Position numbers and translations under genes: made by a program. Below the pieces are notes generated by a model that worked only from the letters and a program-made list of their open reading frames with translations, had not been told where the DNA came from and made no database searches. Shown piece after piece: positions 1 through 11,040 of a stretch of DNA of 64,000 bases (its first letter is position 1; the number at the start of each line of letters is the position of its first letter). The DNA comes from Vicugna pacos (Eukaryota; Chordata; Mammalia; Artiodactyla; Camelidae), in contig NC_132992.1 of NCBI RefSeq assembly GCF_048564905.1, forward strand, positions 31,916,501 through 31,980,500. Reading direction: 5' to 3'.

Positions 1-2700
1 TCTTAAATAAAGAACATAAAAAAACCTTGCTGCCAGCTAACATGATGCAATTATTCCTCATTCAACCTAAAACTTGCTAATTCTCTCTTGCAAGGAGCAA
101 GCTGAGTTCATTTGGCTATTTTGGGGTGATGTTCTTTGCTCTTCTAGCTGGGTCACACTCTCCCATTGAATCCTGTTCCTTAACTCATGAGATATGATGA
201 GATACAAGATTGGCATATATTAGCACATCTTATGTTATTATATTTATGCAAGAAGGACACGGGAGGTAAAAGTGGTTAATGCGTCCATAAATATATTCAT
301 AGCGAAATGAAAAAGAAATTTTCACAACTATCATCATTCTTGTTTCTGGAAATGGCCACGTGATTGCAGCTGGTATTTATAACTACCTCTTCCATTACCC
401 ATGCTGCAATCTGCTTGCTCACAGCAAGCACCTCCCCCTACTGCTTTACTTGACTTTCTATAAAACAAGCTGCATGTTCAGGAGCAATGTCATGTGGAAG
501 GCCAAGAAGATGAATCAAGAATTCTGCAAGTCCACCACTGTGGTTTTGGCAGAGTTTGCAAGGTACTGAAGGCAAATACAAGGGTCTATATAACTGAAAA
601 TAATCTTGCCAGTACTCAGGGAAAATTGATGATATGTTGTATTCTGGGAAACATCATTAAGAATGATACTTGACCTCACATCAGAACAACAGACATCAAC
701 AAGGGAAATCATTTTTAAAGTGTTTCAAGAAAACAAATAAAACTTTCAAGCTTACTTCTTATAAAAGTGTATTTTAAAATTGTCTGTGAAAAATCTCTGC
801 TAAGAGATTGGAAAGTCAATGCGTAGGCTGGTAAACTATATTTCCAGTGCATATTTTGGAAAAAGGACTCAAGTGCAAAATGCATTAAAAACTCTTATGA
901 GTCAATGAGAAAAGAAAACAGTTAATGAAAATGGCAAAGCATGAGAGATCCAATACAGAAATACGATATTCAATAGCCAATAAATATACCAAAAAACCCT
1001 TAATATTATTATTCCTTAGGGAAATGAAAATAAACCCTCAATTAGCGTTTCATCTGTGTCCTTTCAGCACCTTGAGTGCATTCATGTAGCTAGAAGAATA
1101 TGATCCCAAGAGGAGAGGGAAAAATAATGTGTCCCCAGAAAAATAAGTGATTAAGTAAATTTCCTAGAAGCCTCCATCACTGAACTAAAATGGAGAATAC
1201 AGCATACAGAAACAGGTCACAGACCTGGACATTGAAGGAAAGGCAGGTTTTACCAGGAAAAACCAAAGCTGATATTTGTCGAACTCACTGTATGTCAGAC
1301 GCTGTAGCATGCATTACAGATTCATTACCTAATGTAAATATCACAAAGTATATGAGACGTGGTTTATTGTTCCCATTTTTTTATCTGTGGAAAATGAGAA
1401 ACAGCTTTCTTAACTGTGAAAATCATCTCTATCTTTCCCTGTCAGCCAGAATGTAACATCTTACTGGGCTCCTAGAGTGTAAGATTTGGAAATGGAAAAG
1501 CACTTCACCCCAGAACAGGGCAGTTGGGAAGTGTTAGGGATGGTGACATTACTGGTTTAAACTGGAACCTAAAGGGAACTAGGAAAGATGATGCCAATCC
1601 TGGGTAGCAATTGCCCCAGAATCAATAGATGAGGAAATCATCCACTACCCAGTTGACAGCGCTGAAGGCTTTAGCAAGATTCTCACATGGCAGTGTGCTG
1701 GGGAGAGAAGGGGCTGCAGGGAAGGGTGAGCTATTATTCCTTAAACTCTCCACCCATGTTTCCTTATGAGGACCTGTGCTCCTTGCCTTTGCCCTTCCTC
1801 CTGCAACGCTACCCCGTCAAACATCCACATGCTGTACCTCTGCCTCCCTTTATGTCTTTGCTCAGGTGTCACCCCTTACCTCAATATTTCTATTTTCCTT
1901 CCTTGAGGATCAGGCTCTAGCACACTCGCTGTATGAAAGCTGAAGCACTGCCACCTGGTGTCCTGCTGAACTATTTTGGGAGGCTCATGCTGGCCTCCCT
2001 GCTGCCCTCCAGTGCTCCTGGAGTAGATGGTGGGGAAGCCCAGTCACACCAGCCACTGCAGAACCAAAGTCCGGAAACTTCCCCGTGCAGAAACCATGAG
2101 GGGATTCAGGAGGACCAGCTGGGTTTTAATGTTTTGCCTGCCAGAGGTGAACGTGATTCAATTCAAGAGACAAATATACACATGGGATGCCTTGGACAGG
2201 AGAGCAATAGGCTGCCTTGGGAAGAAAGCTCAGAATTGTTGCACAAGGTGGGAATTTTTTCTCTGGTAAGTGAAATTGTGTCCACTGCTCTGTCCTTTCT
2301 TGCGTATAGAAATACCCTGAGAAGTGGATTCAAGAGTCAGTAATGGGAAAAAAACAAACAATTGTAGCAAATACTGCTTGGTATACTCATTGCACATTAT
2401 AATATGCCCCCCAGTCTCTCAGTACAACACCCAGTGGAGTTATTTCCCATTACAAATAAGAAACGTGGTAGACCATAGCTATTTGGGATAATGCGTGAAA
2501 TCTGCTATGTAAACTGCCAATACACCTCAGGAAATACTGAACGTTGTCTTGTGGATAGATTCCTCTGCAATTTTAGACTCTGTGCCCCAATCATCACCTT
2601 CCCCCAAATTTTGTTCATTGCCTGCATCTGGTTGAGTGCCTAAGCTAGGGAAGGTATCGTGCAAGGGGATTTGCATGTGCGCTCTCACTGAATTCTCATT
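1..2700. other. Intergenic DNA, no gene recognised
   Basis: AT-rich non-coding DNA upstream of the first V segment. Open frames here are short and have no family signature. A leader-like ATG frame near 2098 followed by GTGAAC has no V exon behind it. Nothing here supports a gene. Confidence 0.6.
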
Positions 2701-2739
2701 AGAATTCTTCAAGGTTGGATCCATCCACCTTAGGGCAGG

Positions 2740-2900
2740 ACTGTAGTAAAATGCTTGAGACCACAGGCTTGGGTTGTATCTTAGATCTACTACTCATTAG
2801 CTCAGTGATCATGGGACAATTACTTAATAACTTTTCATTTCAATTTCCTCACATCTACAAGGTGGATATTGAGTGTTTCTACCACAGAGGTGCTTATCAG
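2740..2900 (+). repeat. MIR SINE remnant
   Basis: The core matches the ancient mammalian MIR consensus as I remember it: a run meaning 'lasting region, loses, spends, cannot spread' (ctcattagctcagtgatcat then ttcaatttcctcacatctac and a short gg-rich step). Family recognition is by eye; the edges are approximate. Confidence 0.6.
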
Positions 2901-3579
2901 AAGTGAATGGGGTGATGAAGGCGAATGCTGAGTCCAGTGTTCAACAGAAATATGCTGGTTACTTACAGAAAAGAGAATTGCACATGAGGGAGGTTCACTG
3001 CCTGCTTGGTGCTGCAGAGTCAGTGTCAGAGTGGAGCCTTGGCTCCATACCCGGGTTAGAGCAGATGGCTTTCCTCACCTCGCTGAGACCACCATTGAGA
3101 GTCACTATCTCAGTACAGCATTGTGTTGTCTTTAAAGTCCTAATTAGAATTAGAATTATCTTATTACTTAAAACATCCATTTATTTATTTTTTCTCCTCC
3201 TACTGCCCTCTAGGCCATTTAGATCCTCTTCACTACTGCATCCTCCATGCCTGGATACTGCTTAGCACACAGGACGCTCAATCAATATATAGGTGTTGTC
3301 ACCCAGCAGGACACTATGGAGCATGTCCCAACACAGAGCCCCTGCCCCCAACCCATGTCCTCTGCATGTCTCTGGTGTGTAGAAAAACTTTAGGCCTTCC
3401 CTGAGTTCGAAAGAATATATTAAACAGAAAAATGAAAAATGGCAGAAAGTAAGGAAAACTGTCAAGCAAGACAAAATAATAATAGTTTAGCCATTAAACA
3501 ACATCAAGGACCTTTACGTTTTCCTCAAGGGCTATAGAAAATATTCTGAGCTGTGTCCTTTGAGCTGTTTTGCAAATAC

Positions 3580-3929
3580 TGAAACCCCCACCTGGTGAAA
3601 GAAGTTAACTGTGTGCTCCCACAAGCATGCAGACTCCAGACCAGTCGGAACCAGAGGTTGATGACGCTGCCTCCCGATTATCTCACCACCAACAAATCAG
3701 AAGAACGTCCATGAGCTGATCACACACCCATAAACCCACCTCCCTCTCCCTGGTCTCTAAAAACCTTTCCCTGAAAGCCATTGGGCAGTTCGGGCCTTTG
3801 GAGCCCTATCTTCCTGGACGCCATGGGTGGTGCCCAGATAAACACTGCACTTCCCTTCACCACCACCGGGTGTCAGTAGATTGGATTTGGTGCACATGGT
3901 TGACCAGACCCACGTCTGGTTCTGTAACG
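3580..3929 (+). mobile_element. Solitary LTR-like fossil of an endogenous retrovirus, family unresolved
   Basis: The stretch has LTR character: a CT-rich promoter-like part, a polyadenylation-like ataaac motif near 3838, and a 3' part (tgtcagtagattgg near 3872) that I associate with old mammalian ERV LTRs. No internal coding region adjoins it. It looks old and inert. Edges and family are uncertain. Confidence 0.45.
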
Positions 3930-4944
3930 TAGATATGCTGAAGAAATATACAAAAGCTGAAATGATTTCTAGAGTCCATGCTATTCAAACACTAATATAA
4001 AAGGTTAAGCTTGACTAATCTTTATGTTGTTTACTTAGAATTGTCAACATTAATATACTTCAAGTCACTTCAGGCAAGATTTATTGAATTTATCTCATGG
4101 TCAACTGGCTTGGCCTCTGTTTCAGATAATTCTGAGGCTTGAGGCTGCAGGATTCGGCCCTGTTAGTTGAAGGAATGCTCCTGGCACCTTGTTGGAGGTA
4201 TTCACTGCTTGCCCTGGACACAGCCCCTCTAATGTGTGGGTAAATTTATCATGAGATTAGCATTTTCATCAGAAACAAGTTCCAAAGGAAGTGGCTGTCT
4301 GAGTGGTGTGGTGATGCCCTCACTGTCGTATCATCAGATGGACGGAACGCTGTGACCCAGAGAACCAAAAAGAAGGACCCTGGCATGTAGTGGCTTCTGT
4401 TTGTGTAGCAGTTCCTTCCTAACCCTAGACCTTACACTTATACGTTAGGAGAGACTAATGAGACTTTTTAGGATCTCCCTTATTAAGCATAGCTGCACCT
4501 CTTTTCTTCCCATGGAAAGATAGAGATTAGCCATTGAAATGCCTTGCAATATCGTTCCACTTTTTGAAACACCATTTAAGTTTGAGTATCTGGAAAGCTC
4601 TCTTCCCTGATGTTAGCCCCTACCGCATGCTGCTTCCTCTATTTATTTCACTGGAAAGGTTATGTAGTTAGTTTATACTACTAATTTCCCAAAAGTACAT
4701 TCTAATTCTCAACAATCTTAAACAATGCTATCTGGTAATATTAAAATCTCCCTGGACATACTACATTTTTCCAACTATATTTTGAAATCACAAACAGCAG
4801 AGAATGATGCATTTATAATGTTCAGAGCTCCTGAGGAATTTCTGGACACAAAAATCACTGTTTAAACAGATATGTGCATGTTGAATCAAACTAACATTAT
4901 TCCTGGACTATGAAACAGGCAAGTTAGAATGTAATTCTCATTTA

Positions 4945-5400
4945 CTTTTAAGTAAATTTATTGAGGTATAATTGACATTCCACAATATTCATCCAGTTTG
5001 AATTTACAGTTCAATGATTTTTAGGAAATTAGCTGAGTTTTGAAACCATTACAAACATCGAGATTTAAAAAATTTTATAACCACAAAAAGATCCTTCGTG
5101 CCCATTTACAGTTAATCCGTCTTCCAACCCTTGGACCTAGGCCATCACTGATCTACTACATCTCTCTATATGTTCATTGCCTGAATATTTCATATTCATG
5201 GAATCATTCAGTATTTGACTTGTTGTGTCTCACTTTTCTCCTTAACATAAAGCTTCTGAAGATAATATTTCCATAGTATATATTAGTATTTAGCTCATGT
5301 TTTGTTGAATAGTAATTTATTAGTTAATATACTATATTATGTTGCTTCATTCACCAGCTGATGGACATTTGGATTGTTCCTATTTTGTGGCTTGTAGGAA
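4945..5400 (-). repeat. L1 3' fragment, antisense, old
   Basis: Read on the + strand it shows typical antisense L1 3' sequence: attgaggtataattgacatt at 4958, then the region around gatggacatttggattgttc. It is heavily diverged and has no open ORF2. Confidence 0.7.
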
Positions 5401-5489
5401 GAGAGCCACAGTGTAGGCTCTCATTATTACATTTAAAACATTTACTGAGCATCACAAATGTAGGTGATGTGGTGGATTCCAAACACCAT

Positions 5490-5690
5490 AGACTCCACAC
5501 CAGACAAGGATGTGTTCTGATTCTTACCCAGCCACTTCCCAGATGTCTGGACTCTAGTGAATGACTCAGTCTCTTTGAGCTTTCGTCTTCTTGTTTGCAA
5601 ATTGTGACTAATAGTAGCTCTATTGTGTCACTTTTGTATTAGAATAATGTACATGAGGTAAAAGATATTTTTTAGCACATGGCATTTGTG
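5490..5690 (+). repeat. MIR-like remnant
   Basis: A MIR-type sequence: 'cagccacttcccagatgtct', then 'gactcagtctctttgagctt' and a degenerate 3' segment. It lies about 430 bases upstream of the TRAV24 leader. Recognition is by eye only. Confidence 0.5.
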
Positions 5691-6113
5691 AACATTTATA
5701 ATGTGGGGGATGTGAAAGCTTTAGAAAATTTTTTGGAAGTTCATATAAAAGTTTGCTAGCCAAAGTGCTTTTCCTGCCGCAGACTGCCATCCTAGTGTCT
5801 CACGATGAACACTAGCAGTACACGATTAGTCCACCCACTTCTGAAAGGTTGTCTGTTCTCTTTGAGTTGTGACTCAGGGAACATGTCCTCAATGTCTGTG
5901 AAGCTGGTCTCAGGACAGCACGTTTGATCCCTCCTTTTGAACCACAGGAAACTGATTTGAAGGCAGAGATGATCGGTGTGTTTCTAGGACATTGATGTGG
6001 TCTTGTCTCTGATTGGCTGGGCAACCAGATGCAGAATCCTGTTTTCTGAAGCAGAATATTCCACAGGTCTAGGCTGCAGAACGTTCCTATGCTGAGGACC
6101 TTGGGCAGGATAA

Positions 6114-6619
6114 ATGGAGAGGAATCCTTGGCCAGTCTCATTGCTGATCCTGTGGCTTCATCTTGGCGGTAAGCCCAGGGGTGACCAAAGCACATGTGAA
6201 CAGTCTAGGGTGGTGATGGGGAAGGAGGAGGATGCAGTCAGGCACCTCCAGGTTCTATCTGGGAATGTGTGGAGACAGTGAACATCCATGCAGAGATCAG
6301 TCTCTATCTCTGACTTTGTCTTTATGAACAGGAGGGAGCCTCCTCTTGAGCATGAAACAGGGTCCTCCACGGGTGCACGTTCAGGAAGGAGAGAGCCCCA
6401 GTGCCACCTGCAGTTTCCCTTCCAGCTGTTTTCATGCTCTTCACTGGTACAGATGGGAACCTGCAAAAAGTCCCCAGAACCTGCTTGTAATGATTTTAAA
6501 TGGAGACGAAAAGGAGGAAGGACGAGTAAGAGTCACTCTGAATACTAAGGACGGTCACAGCTACCTGCACATCAAAGGACCCCAGCCCGAGGTCTCAGCC
6601 ACATACCTCTGTGCCTCCA
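6114..6619 (+). CDS. TRAV24: T-cell receptor alpha variable segment, TRAV24
   Basis: The leader exon 6114-6168 encodes MERNPWPVSLLILWLHLG and ends at the donor ggtaag. A 163-base intron follows, and the V exon is 6332-6619. The start is the only ATG that gives a hydrophobic signal peptide in frame with the V exon across a phase-1 splice. The first-strand cysteine is in SATCSFPSS, the core tryptophan in ALHWYRWEPAKSP, and the second cysteine in ATYLCAS. The WYRWE and LNGDEK motifs match remembered human TRAV24 closely. The acidic residue usually three before ATYLC is replaced (QPEVSATYLC instead of EDSATYLC), and the N-terminus (SMKQGPPRVHVQEG) differs from the usual VEQSP. After RAG joining to a TRAJ segment it forms the variable domain of a surface alpha chain. 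It looks functional. Confidence 0.92.
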
Positions 6620-6658
6620 CACAGTGCCCTGCAGTCACCTACAGCCCCTGCCCAAACC
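6620..6658 (+). other. V recombination signal (23-RSS) of TRAV24
   Basis: Heptamer CACAGTG (consensus) at 6620-6626 directly abuts the V exon. A 23-base spacer is followed by nonamer GCCCAAACC at 6650-6658, which keeps the AAACC core. Confidence 0.93.
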
Positions 6659-6659
6659 G

Positions 6660-9635
6660 GTGCCTGGTGCTGCTCTGGTGCCAGCGTTGATGAAGAGGCA
6701 AAAATCGGGTGGAATAGGGAAATTCAATGCATTACAGAGTTTTCAATAATTCGGTCACTGTAGCTCCCTAAACTAACTGGACTGTTATTAAATATCACTA
6801 ACCTGGACTCCCACCAACGTATTAGCCATTTCATTGAGTCAGATCCCTTGCCTCCTCTTTTGCCAGGATTCCAAGTGAGCTAGATAGTAACTCAGACCTA
6901 CCTTAAACAATCTGGTTAATCTAGGGCAATATTTACCCTCCCACATCAGGACGCACCCTAAGAGCTAGTCCTGTCATATTTCTTCACATGGATGAACACA
7001 GCATGTGGACATGTGGATAAGACTTTTCTCACACACCTGGCATGGAATAATATGCCTATTTTATACCAGAACAGGCAATTCTGCTTCATTTAACTCATTG
7101 GGGATTTTGGTTTTTGCTTAGTTCAACCCTCCCCCTATGTGGACCTCTGTATTTTCTTTTCTTCTCATGGGGGCTATTTGCATTTTTGAAAATCACTTGT
7201 GATGTCTGAAATGAGCATTGATAGGGGAAGTTCACTGCCACACTTGGTCTCTCCTCCAGTTTTTACTGTGACTGTGATATTGGACAATAACTGAATGCTA
7301 TGGTCTCAGTTTCTTCATTTGTAATTCCCAGGTATATGAGGCTGGTCACGTATCTGGTGCTGAAATCACTTTGCAGTTTTCCAAATAATCCACCAGTTTA
7401 ATACCCCATCATTCCTCTGCAGACATTTAATTCTGGAGCCTTTCTGGGTGTTGTCAACAAGATCAACTTCCTTCCGGTACTCTTCATCTAAGAGCTTGAG
7501 TCTCAGCTTTCTCCCAACATCTACCTTAGTAACTAGTTATCCAGCTCCTGTCCAGCTTCCTGAATTATGTGGCTGTTCTCTCTCTCTCTCTCTTTTATTA
7601 TGTGATCTCTTTCTCTCTCTTTATTTGTAGATTTATGTGTTTTTCAAATCTTATTACTGTTATTATCTCATGCTTAGGAAAAAATAATACATATTATAAA
7701 AACAACATTGGATTCCACACAAATCCCTGACTGGAACGATTTAAGATGTACATACATGAAAAGATTTTTTTCAAAGATCATTCACAAGGCAGTAATGAAT
7801 CTCTTTGACCATCAAATGGAATATCTGAATCCATTTTGCTCCATGGGTAGCAAACTGCATGTGTAGAGCTGTAAGTGTGAGCACAGGCCTGATTGAGGAG
7901 AACCCCCAGCTCACTGCACACTCGTGCTGGTGGAGTGAAACAATATGGAGAAGAGCTGCTGGTCAATCTCCAAACCAGGTCTCCATCATTATTGTCACAA
8001 ATAACAATGGGAAAAAATTCTAATATTTTCAGTAATGATCCTGTGGCTTTAGCTAACTCTGAATAGTTAGAAACATAAGGCACAGAAAAAAGCAAGGTCA
8101 AAATTTGACTCATCTGCTCATTGCTGCAACACAACACTTCATGGCATTTCTCACCATAGAATAAAAAATGGACTTTGCTTATACAGCACTTCAGGGTAGA
8201 AAGCTAGTAAACAGAGCCACGACTCCACGCTCCATGGGCCCCTTTTGCCTACAATGTGAGAGGGTAAAGCTCATGCCACACGTGCAATCAATTCCTGGGA
8301 ACCGTGGCACAAAATCTGCAAATGTACTGTTATAAATGTGAGGAATATGTAAATTTGAACTGGAGAGATTTTACAAAAAATTCATGTCTTTAGGAAAGTC
8401 ATGAGTAACTAAGGAAATATGGGTCAAAAGTCTCAGTTTTGGTGGGTTCTCAAATTGATCTGAAATTGAAGATAGTCTATTAAATTTTGATTATTTGTAG
8501 AGATACATGACCTTTTAAATAGTCGCTCATTTTTTTTAAAGCTATGTCACATGCAGTGAGAAGAATGAGTGAACTATAAAAGCCACATTGAACACAAAAA
8601 GCTGACACCTCCCTGTTTACTGCAGGGCCCCAACATGAGCACTCAGCCAGCTGCGCCTGTGAGCGGAGACCCAGAGCTCTCGTTCCATCCCAGCAGAGGC
8701 AGCGGGGCTCTGTGCCTCATACGTGAAAGAAAGTTTGGTGAAAAGGGCAGATGCTCCAGGCCCAGCTGTTAGAGGCAATCAGAAACCAGAGAGAGAAAAA
8801 GCACAATTTTTTCTTGCCAACTTCTCACAAGTCCTCCCAAGGACTCTTCTCCACAGAACTTCAGGGCAACTGTGTTTACTTACATAGCAAATCACCCCCA
8901 ACCTCAGCAACTTGAAACAGTCACCATTTTCTTACCTCATGACACCTCGGCTCCAGCTAACACCTGGGGGCTTGGCTGCACTGGAACAGCTCAAACTGCT
9001 CACTTATGTCTGGAGTTTCAGTGGGAGCGCCTGGAAGCCGGGGCTCAGCTGGAGCAGACAGGGCCGGGCTCACCTCTCATTCCAGGCGTCCTCAGAATGA
9101 CCATGGCCTCCGCACGGGTCTCTCTTCATGGTTTCTCTGGGAAACTGCGCATCTTATCTGGTGCCTTTTTGTCAAATTACATTGATTTTTATGTCCCTGG
9201 TATGTGGAAAGGTAACATAGTGAAACAGTAAACATGAACTCTAAATTGGATAATTCACAAACATTGATACCCTGTATGACAGCAGAGAAATAGGTGCTTT
9301 TTATCTTCTATTTTGAGATCATAGTTTGTCTAACCATAAATCAGGAGTCTTTCCCACATTTATTAAAATGTCTGTGAGCTAACACGCTCCACTAGCACAT
9401 GCAGAGACACACACGACGTGAGCCTGATGAAGCTGGACACAACAAAGGAAACGTATTATTTCCTCCTGATGCTCTAGTTTTAAACCACAGAGTCCATTTT
9501 TAAAAGGCAAATCATTCCTCCATGAACAATATCATTATGAGTAGACTCTTTCTTTTCAAGCCTTGACAAACTTACATCCACTTGAATTAGAAAGCATTCT
9601 GTAAGGAATTGGTTAGAAAATCAGCAATTTCTGAT
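6660..9635. other. Intergenic DNA between TRAV24 and TRAV25
   Basis: No V exon, leader or RSS pair is visible. There is a CT-repeat near 7576-7622 and a modestly GC-rich patch at 8620-9120 whose frames resemble no family I know. The rest is AT-rich unique or highly decayed sequence. Confidence 0.6.
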
Positions 9636-9638
9636 CTA

Positions 9639-9654
9639 GTCACAGGGGGGCAGC
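9639..9654 (+). promoter_or_regulatory. CTCF-like motif upstream of TRAV25
   Basis: The core gtcacaggggggcagc resembles the CTCF consensus CCASYAGRKGGCRS and lies about 205 bases before the TRAV25 ATG, in V orientation. Binding is inferred only. Confidence 0.5.
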
Positions 9655-9855
9655 ATCTGCAAACACAGACACCCACCCCCTTCTGAAAATAGGTGAGTGA
9701 AACATGGTAGGTCTGATTGGCTCTCAACCTGCAGTCCCTCCCTTCTGCTTTCTTTCCAAAAGGCAGGGGCAGGGTTTGGAGGAAACTTGTACAAGGGAAA
9801 CCCATCAGGAGTGGTCAGATTCAGCAACTGTTTCTGAAGAGGAAGAAGAGGGAAG

Positions 9856-10443
9856 ATGTTTCTCATAACAACGATTCTGATCTTATGGATGCAAATATCA
9901 CGTGAGTTTGGGATCTCCCTGGTTGCTCCCAGAGAATTCAGCAGTGTGGGTTATTATCTTCAGGCAACTGCAGGAATGAGATTTTCTGATTGAGAGCTAA
10001 GATGTTGAGAAAAACACAAAAACTAAAAGGAGGAAAGAGGTAGTTGGGGAGGGAGACATGGAAAGAAGGAGAAAGTACACAGAAGAATGAGAAAGACCAT
10101 TGTAGCTGAGGGAATAGACATCTAATCAGACCCTGATTTCTCCCACTCTTTTTCTGAACAGAAGTGAATGGACAACAGTTAAAGCAAATTCCTGAATTCA
10201 TCTTCCTACAAGAGGGAGAGAACTTCACCACATACTGCAATACCTCAAGCATTTTAGGCAGCTTACAGTGGTATAAGCAGCAGCCTGGGGGACGTCCAGT
10301 CTTCTTGATGACATTAACTAAGGGTGGAGACGTGAAGAGGCAGGGGAGACTGACAGCTTGGTTGGGAGAGACCAAAAAGGACAGCTTCCTGCACATCCCG
10401 GCCGCCCAGACTGCAGATGTGGGAACCTACTTCTGCGCAGGGG
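9856..10443 (+). CDS. TRAV25: T-cell receptor alpha variable segment, TRAV25
   Basis: The leader exon 9856-9901 encodes MFLITTILILWMQIS and ends at donor gtgagt. A 260-base intron, the longest of the twelve, precedes the V exon 10162-10443. The mature protein starts near GQQLKQIPEF and matches remembered human TRAV25 (GQQVMQIPQY). Key positions are present: FTTYCNTSS (first cysteine), LQWYKQQPGG (core tryptophan), and DVGTYFCAG (second cysteine). The VGTYFC ending is typical of the TRAV25/TRAV35 branch. The frame is open through the exon and the RSS is good. It would serve as an alpha-chain variable domain after joining to TRAJ. It looks functional and sits directly downstream of TRAV24, as in human. 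Confidence 0.94.
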
Positions 10444-10482
10444 CACAGCGCTCTCAAAGCACCTGCTGCCTGTCCCCAAACC
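10444..10482 (+). other. V 23-RSS of TRAV25
   Basis: Heptamer CACAGCG (10444-10450) differs from CACAGTG at position 6. A 23-base spacer carries an E-box CACCTG at 10460-10465. Nonamer CCCCAAACC is at 10474-10482. Confidence 0.92.
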
Positions 10483-10689
10483 TCGCTGTGGGGCTCCAGG
10501 AGCAGCTCCTCCTCAGCTGTCCTCAGGGCAGGAGCCAGGGAAAGCTGAAGTCACAAAGTCTGTGAAGTAATTGAATTATTAACTAAAAAAAAAAAAACAA
10601 TCCCCAGGCTCATATGGTGTTATTGCAGAATTGTCCCACACATTTGAAGAAGAAATAGCATGAATTCTACACAATTTCTTCCAGATGAT

Positions 10690-11040
10690 AGAAAGAAAAT
10701 AATTCTCACTCATTTTATGAAGCTACTATTACCCTGATACCAAAATCTGAAAAAGGCCATATCAAAATGAAAACTACAGAGAAATATCCTTTGTTAATAT
10801 AGAAACAAAATTTGTTAAGAAAATATTAGGAAGTAGAATTCATCCATATATAGAAAGAATAGTATACCCAGCACGAATGGCTTTTGTTCAGGGATGAAGG
10901 ACCTTCTTCAATGTTTGAAAATCAATTGATGGAATTCACTCTATCAACAGAGTAATAAAGAAGAGTCGTATGATCATATTAATCTACATAGAAAAAGCAT
11001 TTGCCAACATTCACCAGTCACCATGCTGAAAACTCTTGGC
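10690..11040 (+). repeat. Older L1 ORF2 fragment
   Basis: Broken reverse-transcriptase region of an older L1. Conceptual reading gives decayed versions of L1 motifs such as 'RIHPYIERI' and 'MAFVQG' (from gaccaagtgggctt-type sequence). It lies immediately upstream of a younger L1 in the same orientation, and a matching older 3' tail appears beyond that copy at 13560. Confidence 0.65.

Noticed and set aside
2098-2270. Leader-like ATG frame ending before GTGAAC, upstream of TRAV24
   Set aside because: No V exon with cysteine/tryptophan motifs and no RSS follows within several hundred bases.
9587-9866. Minus-strand frames near TRAV25
   Set aside because: Shadows of the TRAV25 promoter region, with no V-like motifs on that strand.
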